Shown here: positions 43,607-53,100 of the stretch, in pieces | Position numbering within the stretch: the stretch's first letter is position 1 | Layout: the number at the start of each line of letters is the position of its first letter | From: Chitiniphilus purpureus | GTDB lineage: Bacteria; Pseudomonadota; Gammaproteobacteria; Burkholderiales; Chitinibacteraceae | Direction of reading: 5' to 3' | NCBI RefSeq assembly: GCF_025642115.1 | Contig: NZ_CP106753.1 | Location: 62,001-126,000 of the forward strand | DNA length: 64,000 bases | Position numbers and translations under genes: made by a program | The notes under the pieces: generated by a model | The model's input: only the letters and a program-made list of their open reading frames with translations | What the model was told of the DNA's origin: nothing | Database searches by the model: none

Positions 43607-43703
43607 TCCCCTTGGTTAACCCGGCTAAGGGTACAACGTCAATTTTCCCTAGCTCTTCCGCTGTCCCACGTACAAAAAACTTTCGCCCTCATATGCCCCG
43701 ACT

Positions 43704-43775
43704 AAAAGTGGCCCTGGGCATTCATGAGGCGTTCGAGCCGGCCGAGCGCATCGTAGTCGTAGAAGGTACTGATCA
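43704..43775 (-). pseudogene. duplicated Rhs N-terminal fragment
   Basis: About 22 codons (STFYDYDALGRLERLMNAQGH) nearly repeat the start of the mature part of the Rhs protein at 47216-47280, then end in a stop codon. About 100 unrelated bases separate it from the orphan cassette. It is a scar of recombination between Rhs copies. Confidence 0.7.
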
Positions 43776-43785
43776 CCGGTCGGGC

Positions 43786-43908
43786 TCACGTGCGAGGAGT
43801 TGTGCAACAAAGCCAGGGCAAGTTCAATTCTTCGTGCATGCGGATTGCTCGCTGACCCATTTCGTCTTGCGCATCGCGGGGTAATTTGCGGGCATCAAGT
43901 TTTTCCAT
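43786..43908 (-). mobile_element. transposase N-terminal fragment (IS630-like)
   Basis: A 40-codon frame beginning MEKLDARKLPRDAQDEMGQRA resembles the helix-turn-helix start of IS630-type transposases, followed by a CTTTGTTGCACAA end sequence as seen at insertion-sequence tips. The rest of the element is absent. It lies directly beside the duplicated Rhs fragment. Confidence 0.45.
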
Positions 43909-43943
43909 GCGCGCAAGCATGCCATGAATGGTTATTTCATTTC

Positions 43944-44427
43944 CTATTTAACAGACTCTCCTTTTATTTCTTGAAATTCGCAAATATTTTTTTCTTTGTT
44001 CCACCTCCCTCCCCTATCTAGGCACTTATCTACTTCAATAAAATTGCACCCTGAAAACAAGAAAATAATTGATAAAAGTATTATAAACCTTAGCACAAGA
44101 TAAGGCAGATAAACTTCCTTTGTATTATGTGCAGCTATTGCCATCACGTAATAATGAAATGGGACGAGCAATACAGCATAAATCAAACCTATAAAGTTTC
44201 CCCTGACCGTTTTCTTTAAAATTAAGAAATAAATTGCAATCATTAGAGGTGATAGGCCAGACCCAAAAAGAGCCATGTATATGAAATCAAACTTCCACAA
44301 AAAATCTTTTGAAGAAAAACCAGCTTGCCTTCCTTCAACCCCCCCACATTGAGAGAAGAAAAATATAAAAAGCCACTCCACTCACGCCAACAAACAAAGA
44401 TAAACCTCGGAACAATTTTCGCTCCAT
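43944..44427 (-). pseudogene. membrane protein, likely immunity gene, frameshifted at a G7 tract
   Basis: The natural start is the ATG at 44427, 6 bases after the stop codon pair of the upstream toxin-tail fragment. It reads MERKLFRGLSLFVGVSG with a first membrane helix, then meets a stop after a run of seven G (44339-44345). If the run were six, the frame would join the long downstream frame (VEGRQAGFSSKDFLWKF and at least three more hydrophobic helices), giving about 160 residues. A shorter product from a GTG at 44381 is possible. AT-rich. Immunity function is inferred from its place after a toxin tail; no family recognised. Confidence 0.55.
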
Positions 44428-44435
44428 CTCTTATT

Positions 44436-44680
44436 ACCTTTGACGCCAATTGAAGAGATCATCTACAGGATTTGAGCCGCTAGGCTCGTAGGGCACCGGA
44501 TTGGGATCTGTATTTTGTGGCCAACGATTGCCCCCATAGAAAAATGGTGAAAGGCCAGCATCTCGGAATACATCGTTATGATAGGCATCGATATCGTCCC
44601 CGAGAGGGCCGCCGCATTCGTCAGCACGAGCAGCGCGTTCAGCAGTATCTCGCTTTATTTTTTCATCTTGAAGTCATTCA
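44436..44680 (-). pseudogene. displaced polymorphic-toxin C-terminal fragment
   Basis: About 73 codons without a start encode a chain such as RADECGGPLGDDIDAYHNDV and end FNWRQR with two stop codons. The text is hydrophilic and typical of Rhs/CDI tail ends. It sits after the immunity gene of the active Rhs and just before the frameshifted membrane protein, as expected for an older toxin-immunity pair pushed downstream when a new tail was acquired. Confidence 0.55.
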
Positions 44681-44685
44681 GGATT

Positions 44686-45054
44686 TTATTTGCCCAGCCA
44701 AGCATTTGCATGCTGAAGCGATTTCGGTCCTAAAAATTTAGATATTCTGTTCCACAAATCCTCTTCGCTCACTGCCTTCGTCGCTAGTGCTTCAATGAGT
44801 CCTGTTGCAACAGCTGTTACTAATCCTTCATCATCGCTCTCCATTCCCTGCTCAATTAAGAAGAAAATACGATTATTTGTTGCGAGATCAGTGCTGCCGA
44901 AATCCTCCACAATTTGATCGCCAAGAGCAGCAAACAAAGTTGTGACCGGAGGGTCTTCGGGTTTCCATTCACAAGAAACCTCCTGGTATGCAGCTCGAAC
45001 AGCGTTTGACGTTTCAATCAGCGAATAAATGAATCCTTCATAACGCATAGTCAT
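44686..45054 (-). CDS. putative immunity protein for the Rhs toxin
   Basis: 122-residue acidic, helical protein without signal or membrane segments; no named family recognised with certainty. Its ATG overlaps the stop of the Rhs toxin gene by four bases, so the two are translationally coupled, the hallmark of a toxin-immunity pair. Composition is lower-GC than the Rhs shell, like the toxin tail. It is likely cytoplasmic and should bind the tail domain of its neighbour. Confidence 0.65.
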   Translation of the reverse strand: MTMRYEGFIYSLIETSNAVRAAYQEVSCEWKPEDPPVTTLFAALGDQIVEDFGSTDLATNNRIFFLIEQGMESDDEGLVTAVATGLIEALATKAVSEEDLWNRISKFLGPKSLQHANAWLGK

Positions 45055-47375
45055 CGTCCTTGTAAAGCGTTGCGCATATCTTTAATGACATTCTCTGCTG
45101 CAGCCCGGTCACTTGCCCGAGCAGTTGGATTATTGGCTAGCCAACGTTCAAGTGACCGAATGCTGTCTGCTGCTTTTTGAGAGTGATAAGCTCCGCCCAC
45201 AGGTTGACCAGTCGCACGCTCTTGTCGGATTGCTGCAGCAGTACTACCACTTCCTATAGTTGCATTTGGCCGATAGAGCGGATCCATGATTTTTGCCAGC
45301 GAAGGATCAGAAACAGTAGGCTTATTCATCACCGCGCGTAGATCATTCTTGTAGGCTTCATGAGCGGCTACGTTGGCTGCCCCTCCCTTTGCCGAATTTC
45401 CAAAACTAGGACTACAAACCGCATCCTCCAGCTCCCTACTCATTGCCGGGGCTTTGGATATTTTATTAGGATCAACCCGGTGCTGCACTGCCGACAGCAT
45501 ATGCCGATAGGGTATCAGATGCGTTGGCGTGTCAGCGGGTCGGTACGGCCCAGGGGTCAATCCATCTGGATCAATCAGCACCAGCGGGGTGCTGTCTGCA
45601 TACCCATACGTATTAATCCCGCCTTCCAACCCAATCGGATCACTCTGGATATACCGCCCGATCCGCGGATCATAATCCCGGAAGTAGTTGTAGAACCGCC
45701 CCGTCTCCTTGTCGAAGTACTGCCCCGGGAAGCGCAGGTGGTACGTCACCAACTTGCCATCAACGTCCGGATCCTCGCGCACCCCACTGTGGCCGAACGG
45801 CTCGCTGATCGGCCAGTCCCACACCACCTTGCGCCGGGCCGGGTCGCTCAGCTGGCGCGTGGCCCCCAGGTGGTCCGCCCAGGCGTAGTACAGCTGCGCC
45901 GTGCCCTGGCTGTGCTGCACCGTACCCACCGGCAATGTGCCCAGCCACAGGTGTTCCAGCTTCGGCTGGCCGGCGGCGTCGTATTCGCCTTGCAGCTGGC
46001 CTTGCGGATCATAGGCGTACAGCGTGGTGTCGCTGGCGTTGTCGCTCTTCTGTACCCGCTGCCCGAGTGCGTTGTAGCGGTAGTGGCGCGCCGGGGTGCT
46101 GTTGCTGCGGATCAGCCGGCCGGCGTTGTTGTACAGGTTGGCGCCGTAGTTGACCATGTTGCCGGCGGCATCGTAGCTGTACTTGCCGTCCAGGCCGGCC
46201 CCGGCGACGCTGAGCACCTGGTTGTTGGCCGGATGGTGGGTGAGCAGGTTGATGGCGGCGCCGGTGTGCTTCTCGGTGCGGTTCCCATTCAGGTCATAGC
46301 GGTAGCTGTACTGGGTGGTGCCGATGCTGGCCTGGGCCAGCCGGTCCATGCGGTCGTAGCCGTAGCTGCGCAGCGCGGCGGTGCCCGGGTCCTGGCGGAT
46401 GAGGTTGCCGACGGCGTCGTAGCTGTAGGTGAACTGGCTGTCGGCCAGTGTGAGGCCGGCGACACGGCCCTGGGCGTCGCCGGGGGCCTGGCGCAGTTGG
46501 CCATTGCCCCAGCGCCAGGCGAGAGGGCGACCGTCGATGCTGTAGTGCAGCTGGTCCAGCAGCGGCTGGCCGTTGACACGCATGGCGCTGACCTGACCAT
46601 GCTGCCAGTCGTATTCGACAATGGTGCCGGAGGGGTAGGCGATGCGGTTGAGCTGGCCGGCGGCGGTGTAGCCGTACCGGGTGACCAGGGTGGCGTTGCC
46701 GAGCTGGCGGGTCACCTGCGCCAGGCGGCCCTGCGGGTCGTAGCTGTACTGGGTGCTGCCGCTGGCGTCGCTGAAGCCGGCCGGCTGGCCCGTGCCGTTG
46801 GGCGGGTCGTAGCTGAACTGGTGGGTCTCGTCGCCAAAGGCGATGCGGGTGGGCCGGCCCAGGTCGTCGCGGGTGACGCTGGCGGTCTTGCCGCGGGCGT
46901 CGGTCCTGCTCTGGGGCAGGCCGCTGGCGTCGTAGGTGGTGGTGGTGGCGCCGCTGTCGGGGCTGAGCTGGCGGATCAGGTCATCGAAGCCGTTGTAGGT
47001 GTAGGTGGTGGTGAAGCCGAGGGCATCCTTGACCGAGACGAGGTTGTCGCGGGCGTCGTAGCGCAATTCGACGATGCCACCGTCGGGATGGGTAATGCGT
47101 ACCAGGCGATTGAGGGCATCGTAGGCGTAGCGGGTTTCGCGGCCGAGGGCGTCCTTGCGGCTGGTGCGGTTGCCGTTGGCGTCATAGGTGAAGGTGGTCT
47201 GGTGGCCCTGGGCATCCATGATGCGTTCGAGCCGGCCGAGCGCATCGTAGTCGTAGAAGGTGCTGACAGTGGCCTGATGGGCCGGCAGTGCGGCGTGGGC
47301 CAGGCTGCCGGCCAGGGCCAGCCCGGCCAGCAGCAGGGGGCGGAACAAGGTCATGGTAGGGATCCGGGTAAGCAT
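45051..47375 (-). CDS. secreted Rhs/YD-repeat protein with C-terminal toxin tail
   Basis: 774 residues. The signal peptide (about 1-28; an internal ATG at 47354 gives a shorter one) is followed by many YD repeats (for example YDALGRLERIMDAQG, FTYDANGNRTSRKDALG). The conserved Rhs core end RFPGQYFDKETGRFYNYFRDYDPRIGRY leads to PLVLIDPDGL near residue 606, the self-cleavage motif. The last 168 residues are the variable toxin tail, containing ATIGSGSTAAAIRQERATGQP; similar tails occur in other Rhs proteins but its activity is not known to me. The immunity gene overlaps its stop. It is the second half of a shell split over two proteins; the first half ends 12 bases upstream. Confidence 0.88.
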   Translation of the reverse strand: MLTRIPTMTLFRPLLLAGLALAGSLAHAALPAHQATVSTFYDYDALGRLERIMDAQGHQTTFTYDANGNRTSRKDALGRETRYAYDALNRLVRITHPDGGIVELRYDARDNLVSVKDALGFTTTYTYNGFDDLIRQLSPDSGATTTTYDASGLPQSRTDARGKTASVTRDDLGRPTRIAFGDETHQFSYDPPNGTGQPAGFSDASGSTQYSYDPQGRLAQVTRQLGNATLVTRYGYTAAGQLNRIAYPSGTIVEYDWQHGQVSAMRVNGQPLLDQLHYSIDGRPLAWRWGNGQLRQAPGDAQGRVAGLTLADSQFTYSYDAVGNLIRQDPGTAALRSYGYDRMDRLAQASIGTTQYSYRYDLNGNRTEKHTGAAINLLTHHPANNQVLSVAGAGLDGKYSYDAAGNMVNYGANLYNNAGRLIRSNSTPARHYRYNALGQRVQKSDNASDTTLYAYDPQGQLQGEYDAAGQPKLEHLWLGTLPVGTVQHSQGTAQLYYAWADHLGATRQLSDPARRKVVWDWPISEPFGHSGVREDPDVDGKLVTYHLRFPGQYFDKETGRFYNYFRDYDPRIGRYIQSDPIGLEGGINTYGYADSTPLVLIDPDGLTPGPYRPADTPTHLIPYRHMLSAVQHRVDPNKISKAPAMSRELEDAVCSPSFGNSAKGGAANVAAHEAYKNDLRAVMNKPTVSDPSLAKIMDPLYRPNATIGSGSTAAAIRQERATGQPVGGAYHSQKAADSIRSLERWLANNPTARASDRAAAENVIKDMRNALQGR

Positions 47376-47387
47376 GGGGACGGGGCC

Positions 47388-49679
47388 TTATTGCGCTTGG
47401 GGCGTGCCGGGCAGCTGCTGCGCGGCGGTGACGGCCTGCTGGGCCCCGGCCAGGGTACCGGCCGGGTCGTAGCGGTCTTCGCGTTTGCGGTTGCCGGCAT
47501 TGTCCAGGGTGTAGTCGATGCGGCTGCCGTCGCTGTGATCCACCCCGATCAGGCGGTGGGCCGGGTCGTAGCGATAGCTGAGCCCGCTGCCATCGGGCAG
47601 GGTGACCTTGCTGAGCAGGCCGGTGGGCAGGTAATCAAAGGTGGTGGTGCCGTGGACCTCGGTGCGGGACTTCAAGCGCTGGCGCAGGTCGTAGCTGAAG
47701 GTGGTGCTGCGGTTGTCCGGGTCGATCTGCTCGGACAGATTGCCGTAGCCATCATGGCGATAGCGGGTGACTTGGTTCAGCGGGTTGGTCACGATGGCGA
47801 GGTTGCCCTGGGCGTCGTAGCTGTAGCGGGTGAGCTGGCCCAACGGATCGGTCGCGGTCTCCAGCAGGCCATTGGGCAGATAGGTCCAGCGCCAGGCGCG
47901 GGTGACGCCGTCGGCGGTGATCTGCTTTTGCAGCAAGTGGCCTTGGTCGTCATAGCTGAAGGTAGTGACGCGGCCGGGTTCGGTGATCGTGGCGGGCAGG
48001 CGGAAGGTGGGGTGCCAGGTGGTGGTGACGGTGCGGGCCTGCGGGGTGCCGGCGGCTTCGGTGCGGGTGGTTTCGAGGTTGCGGGTCAGGTCGTAGCCGT
48101 AGGTGGTGCGCACGCCGTTGAAGTCGGTGCGGGACTGGACGTTGCCGTTGGCGTCATAGCCGAGCGTGGCACTGGCCGGGCCGCAGCCGGCGCCGCCGGG
48201 CTGATCCTGGCCGGTGAGCAGCCAGCGCTTGCCGATCTGGGTGAAGTGGTAGCGGCGGTTGGTGCCGAGGGGATCGGTCTCGGTGGTGGTGCGGGTGCTG
48301 CCGGCCTGGGTGAAGGCGAGGCCGACCTTGTCGATGCCCCCGGCGTGCTCGGAGGAGATGGCCTCGCCATCGGCGTTGTAGCGCCAGGTGGCGTAGCGCA
48401 CCCCGGCTTCGTCGGTGATGCCGGTCAGGAGGTAGGGGTTGGGGTCTTCGTAGTGGTATTGGCGGCTGGTCTGGTCAGGGTGGGTGACCGAGACCAAGTG
48501 CCCGACGGCGTCGTAGGCATAATTTACGGTAACGCCGTTTGCAGTTTCGGCACGCACCAAGCGCGTGTTGGCGTTATAGGTGAACACGATTTTGTTCCCG
48601 AATTGGTCACGCACTTCTTTCACGCGACTATCCGGATTGTAAATTATGCTCAATATCCTATTAGGCAACACCACCTCCAACAAACGTCCGCTTGTGTCGT
48701 ACCGTTCTATAGCGTCACTAGTTTTGACAACAAAGCCGCCACTTTCAATAGCAATTTGATAATACATGCCACTGGCCGAATTAAGGGCCTTGCCATTCAA
48801 ATCAAATGCAAAGCTCTGGCCATCGGCGCGTTCCAACACATAATAGATTGCCGGGATATTCTGGGGCCAGGCTTGATGCGCGGCCCAGTCCGGGTCGATA
48901 TCAGCTGCCATTTCCATCATGGAATTGGGTGCCAGCTCGATGTCGGGCCCTGCGGGGGCAGGGCTCATCCACCCTGGTTTGCGCACAATCCGGGAATGAA
49001 AATTGTGGCGCCATCCCACTCCCAAACCGATATCTTCCGTCGCTTGACTATTATAGTAACGCTCAAACGATAGCCCGTTGTAGTGGATATCGCGCTCGAC
49101 TTGGAATTTATTTGCAGTATTGGTGGCAATCGGATTGCCAGAGCAAATACCGGGACGCCCTCGATTAGGGTTATCCTCAGTGCATTGGGTACCAGTGCAC
49201 GAAGGCACGTAGATCTGACGGCATTTGCCGAGCGAGCGGCTCAGATAGGAGCCTACTGGGCACAGTGGGCGACAGGTGAGTGTCGCAGGGCCGTAGAATT
49301 TATCGGGAGTACATATTCCTCGATAAAAAACGCCAAAGCTTCGAATGTCGTTAGGGGAGTCTCCAAGATAGTGATAGTTTCGTGCATAATGCGGACACGA
49401 AGGGTATATATACCCCCATGGATAGTCGCAACCAATACCCCCACCTACTCCCGAAAACTTCCAGGGGGTTAGATAGACTACTGTAAATCCAAATTGGGCT
49501 TGGTTTTCATTTAGCCAAATTTCTTGGCTGAGAAGATCCTTTGAGCACGTGTAGCTACAATATTGATAGCCAAATGGCGCCTCTGGCAAGGGTGGATCTT
49601 GATAAGTCCACGCGAAACATGGCAAAACCGCAACACAGATAGCTACCAGGGTTCTGCATTGGCTGATTAAATTTTTCAT
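47388..49679 (-). CDS. secreted Rhs-type protein, N-terminal shell half
   Basis: 763 residues. The signal peptide (about 1-23) is followed by a Cys-rich, Tyr-rich region (about 30-175) with many possible disulfides. A DUF6531-like entry (KFQVERDIHYNGLSFERYYNS near 190-210) is followed by YD repeats through to the end. It has no Rhs core end and no toxin. Together with the protein 12 bases downstream it would supply the full repeat shell, so the pair probably works as a two-part Rhs. The N-terminal quarter is lower-GC than the repeats. It is first in the three-gene unit shell-toxin-immunity. Confidence 0.85.
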   Translation of the reverse strand: MKNLISQCRTLVAICVAVLPCFAWTYQDPPLPEAPFGYQYCSYTCSKDLLSQEIWLNENQAQFGFTVVYLTPWKFSGVGGGIGCDYPWGYIYPSCPHYARNYHYLGDSPNDIRSFGVFYRGICTPDKFYGPATLTCRPLCPVGSYLSRSLGKCRQIYVPSCTGTQCTEDNPNRGRPGICSGNPIATNTANKFQVERDIHYNGLSFERYYNSQATEDIGLGVGWRHNFHSRIVRKPGWMSPAPAGPDIELAPNSMMEMAADIDPDWAAHQAWPQNIPAIYYVLERADGQSFAFDLNGKALNSASGMYYQIAIESGGFVVKTSDAIERYDTSGRLLEVVLPNRILSIIYNPDSRVKEVRDQFGNKIVFTYNANTRLVRAETANGVTVNYAYDAVGHLVSVTHPDQTSRQYHYEDPNPYLLTGITDEAGVRYATWRYNADGEAISSEHAGGIDKVGLAFTQAGSTRTTTETDPLGTNRRYHFTQIGKRWLLTGQDQPGGAGCGPASATLGYDANGNVQSRTDFNGVRTTYGYDLTRNLETTRTEAAGTPQARTVTTTWHPTFRLPATITEPGRVTTFSYDDQGHLLQKQITADGVTRAWRWTYLPNGLLETATDPLGQLTRYSYDAQGNLAIVTNPLNQVTRYRHDGYGNLSEQIDPDNRSTTFSYDLRQRLKSRTEVHGTTTFDYLPTGLLSKVTLPDGSGLSYRYDPAHRLIGVDHSDGSRIDYTLDNAGNRKREDRYDPAGTLAGAQQAVTAAQQLPGTPQAQ

Positions 49680-50197
49680 TTCTTTTCTACCGAATTATGT
49701 CGCTTATTCACTGACTTGGGCGCCTAACCGGCAAGAATGCTTTTCATAAAGCATCCAAACCAAGGAAATTTCAGAAAAGCCTACTGTCCAGGCTGGCTTC
49801 AGGGAAAACAGCAAAGCTCATCACTTATTCAAACCCACCGCCCGCCGATTGCTTCAAGCGCTCGTTGGCATGGCTTACGCAGATCGGCGATCAGTTCAAC
49901 CGGTTTCTTCGCAGCAGGAAGCCATGGCAAATGGCGTCTCAATCCACGAGGCCAATCGGCAGCAACGACACCGGGTTCATGGTTGTCGAAGTGTCCGGTG
50001 CTCATTGATACACGCCACTTCCTGGCCCACCACCTCAAGCATGACAATCGGCTGATCTTAACAGACAATCGTCAACAAAAAGTCAGGATTAAGAACTTAA
50101 ACAATGCAGTAAACGAAAGAAACCAGTGAGGGCTTGACAAGATCGACCCCGCGCAAGGCTGCCGCGCCCGCCTGCAGCGGGCGCGGCAGCGGCCGGC
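49680..50197. other. intergenic region between the Rhs island and the NRPS
   Basis: About 520 bases. The first 60 are AT-rich and probably hold the Rhs promoter on the minus strand. Weak open frames on both strands have no recognisable features. GC-rich inverted sequence near 50155-50190 may end the NRPS transcript. Confidence 0.45.
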
Positions 50198-53100
50198 TCA
50201 GCCCGCGTCGAGCGCGGTCGAGAGCGACTGGAACAGCGCCGGGGTGCGGACGATCTGCAGGTGATCGACCGGCAGCCGGTGGGTGCGGATTTCGGGCCTG
50301 CCCAGCCACGCGGTGAAACGCTCGCCTTCATCGGCGTTGCGCTCGCCCGACCACCACACATGGACCGGCGCGCGTAGCGGCAACGGTGGGCACGGCACGC
50401 GAGTGGCAGCGTCGAGCGTGCGCGCGGCCAGGAACATGTCCGCCAGTGCCTGGGCCGACAACGCGCCGTATTCGTGCAGCTGGGCCGGCTCGATCTGTGC
50501 CAGCACCCGCCCGATGATCCGCTCGATTGCGCCTGGCTGGTCCAGGCCATGGTCGAGCTGTGCCGTGATCGTACTGTCGGCCAGCAGCCGTGCGTGATCG
50601 GCCCGGGGCAGCAGGACGGCCAGGAAGCGGAGCAGTTGCTCGCGCAACGGGGTTGCCGGCGCCGGCACCGCCGGTGGCACATAGGGATCGATCGCGCCGA
50701 CGAAGCGCACCGCATGCCCGGCCTGTTCCAGCAGCGCGGCCACCATCGGGGCGATGGCGCCGCCAAGCGACCAGCCGCAGATCCGGTAAGGGCCCGCCGG
50801 CTGCTGTTGCAGCAGGGTCTGCATGTGGCCCTCGGCGATCCGGCGCAGGTCGGTCGGCGCGGGCCAGGCTGTGTAAGGCAGGCCGATCACCGGGCATTGC
50901 GGCGCCAAGGCATGCGCCAGCCCGCCGTAGTCCAGCACGCTGCCCCAGCCGTCGTGCACCACGAACAGCGGTGCGGCGGTCGTCGTCGAGGCATTGAGGC
51001 GGAGCGCCGCAGGGGCCGCGACGCTGCTGGCGCAGTACTGCGCGATGGTGGGAGCGGCAAACAGCGTGTTCAACTCGGCGCGCAGTTCCGGCAGGCGCGC
51101 ACGTGTCAGTTGCACCGCCTGCAACGCGCTCAGCGAATGCCCACCCAGCTCGAAGAAGTGATCGTGCCGGCCTACCTGATCCAGCCCCAGCACCTCGGCC
51201 CAGATCGCGGCCAGGGCGGTTTCGGTCTCGCCCTGCGGCGGCGTGTAGGCACGTTCGGCCAGTTGCGGCACCGGCAGCGCCTTGCGGTCGACCTTGCCGT
51301 TGGCATTCAACGGCAGCGCATCCAGCACCATCATCACGCCTGGCACCATGTAGTCGGGCAAGGCCCTGGCCAGCTGCGTGCGCAGCGCTTCGGGCCCGAC
51401 CATGTGCCCCGGTTGGGCCGACACATAGCCGACCAGCCGTGACCCGCCGGGCGCCTCCTGCGCCACCACCACCGCCTCGCGCACCCCCGGCTGCGCCAGC
51501 AGCTGTGCCTCCACTTCCCCCAGCTCGATCCGCAGCCCGCGGATCTTCACCTGATGATCGATCCGCCCCAGGTATTCCAACTGGCCTTCGTCGTTCCAGC
51601 GCACCAGATCCCCGGTGCGATAGAGCCGCCCGCCGTTGTCGTCGAACGGGTCGGCCACGAAGCGCTCCGCCGTCAGCGCGGCCCGCCCCAGGTAGCCGCG
51701 GCCCAGCAGTTCCCCGCCCAGGTACAGCTCGCCGGCCACGCCGCGCGGCGTGGGGTGCAGCGCGTGATCGAGCACATAGGCGTGGGTGCCATCGATCGGG
51801 CGGCCGATCGGCACCTGGTGTTGCCCATCGTCGCGGCAGGTCCAGCGCGTGACGTGGATGGTGGTCTCGGTCGGGCCGTACAGGTTCTGCAGGCTCACGC
51901 CGGCCAGCCGCTGCAATGCCTCGCGCTGCGTGGCGGCCGGCATGGCCTCGCCGCCGCAGATCACGTAGCGCAGCCGCGTCTGCGCCTCGATGCCCTCGTG
52001 CGCCAGGAACGCCTGCAGCATCGCCGGCACGAAGTTGAGCGTGGTGACGTCGTGCCTGCGGATCAGACCGATGATGCGGGCCGGATCGCGCTGGTCGCCC
52101 GGTGCCGCCAGTGCCAGCCGTGCCCCGGCAGTCAGCGGCCAGAAGATCTCCCAGACCGAGACGTCGAAGCCGAACGGCGCCTTGTGCAGCACGGTATCGC
52201 TGGCATTGAGGCCATAGCTTCGCTGCATCCAGCCCATGCAGGCGCTGAGTGCGCGGTGCCGCACTGCCGCGCCCTTGGGCCGGCCGGTCGAGCCGGAGGT
52301 ATAGATCACATACGCCAGCTGCTCGCCATGCACCGCCACCGGCGGGTCGCCATCGGCCTCACCCGTCAGGTCGAGCGCATCCAGCGCCAGCACCTGCAAC
52401 GCGTCGGCCAGCGGCACCCGCTCGCGCACCGCAGCGTGCGTCAGCACCAGGCTGATGCCGCTGTCGGCCGCCATATAGGCCAGCCGCTCGGCCGGGTAGT
52501 CCGGGTCCAGCGGCACATAGGCCCCGCCGGCCTTCAGCACCGCCAGCAGGCCCACGATCAGTTCCACCGAGCGCTCCAGCGCGATGCCCACCCGGGATTC
52601 TGCGCCGACGCCCAGCACGATCAGCCGGTGCGCCAGACGGTTGGCGCGGGCGTTGAGTTCGCCGTAGCTGAGCGCCGTATCGCCGAACAGCAGCGCCGTC
52701 GCCTGCGGCCGGGCGTGCGCCTGCTGCTCGAACAGTCGCTGCACCGGCAGCACCTCGGGTGCCACCGGCTCGCCGCTGCCCCAGTGCCGCAGTTGCTGCA
52801 GCTCGTCCTCGGGCAGCGCGGCAAGGCTGTGCACCGGCTGCACCGGCCGCGTGGCCAGTGCTTCGGTCACGCCGGCCAGCGCGGTGTGCAGCAGGCGGCA
52901 TACCCGTGCCGCGCCGACCACGCCTGTCACATGCGCCACCAGCTCGAACGCGGTGCCCAGGTCGTTGACCGACATGCCGATCGGGAAATTGCTGCGCTCC
53001 TCGCCGCCGAGCACCTGCATGCCCTCCCAGGCGTCGGCGTGGGCAGCGGGACGCGTGCCGTGCCGGTAGTTCAGCAGCGCCGAGAACAACGGCGTGCCGC

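Noticed and set aside
45360..49073. 1237-codon open frame on the plus strand
   Set aside because: Antisense shadow of the two Rhs genes; low-complexity Val/Gly/Ala text without any family.
42344..49679. YD repeats as a CRISPR array
   Set aside because: The repeats are coding, in phase and degenerate; there are no constant repeats with unique spacers and no cas genes.
49829..50068. 79-codon minus-strand frame between Rhs and NRPS as a transposase remnant
   Set aside because: No transposase motif could be recognised and no terminal repeats are seen.
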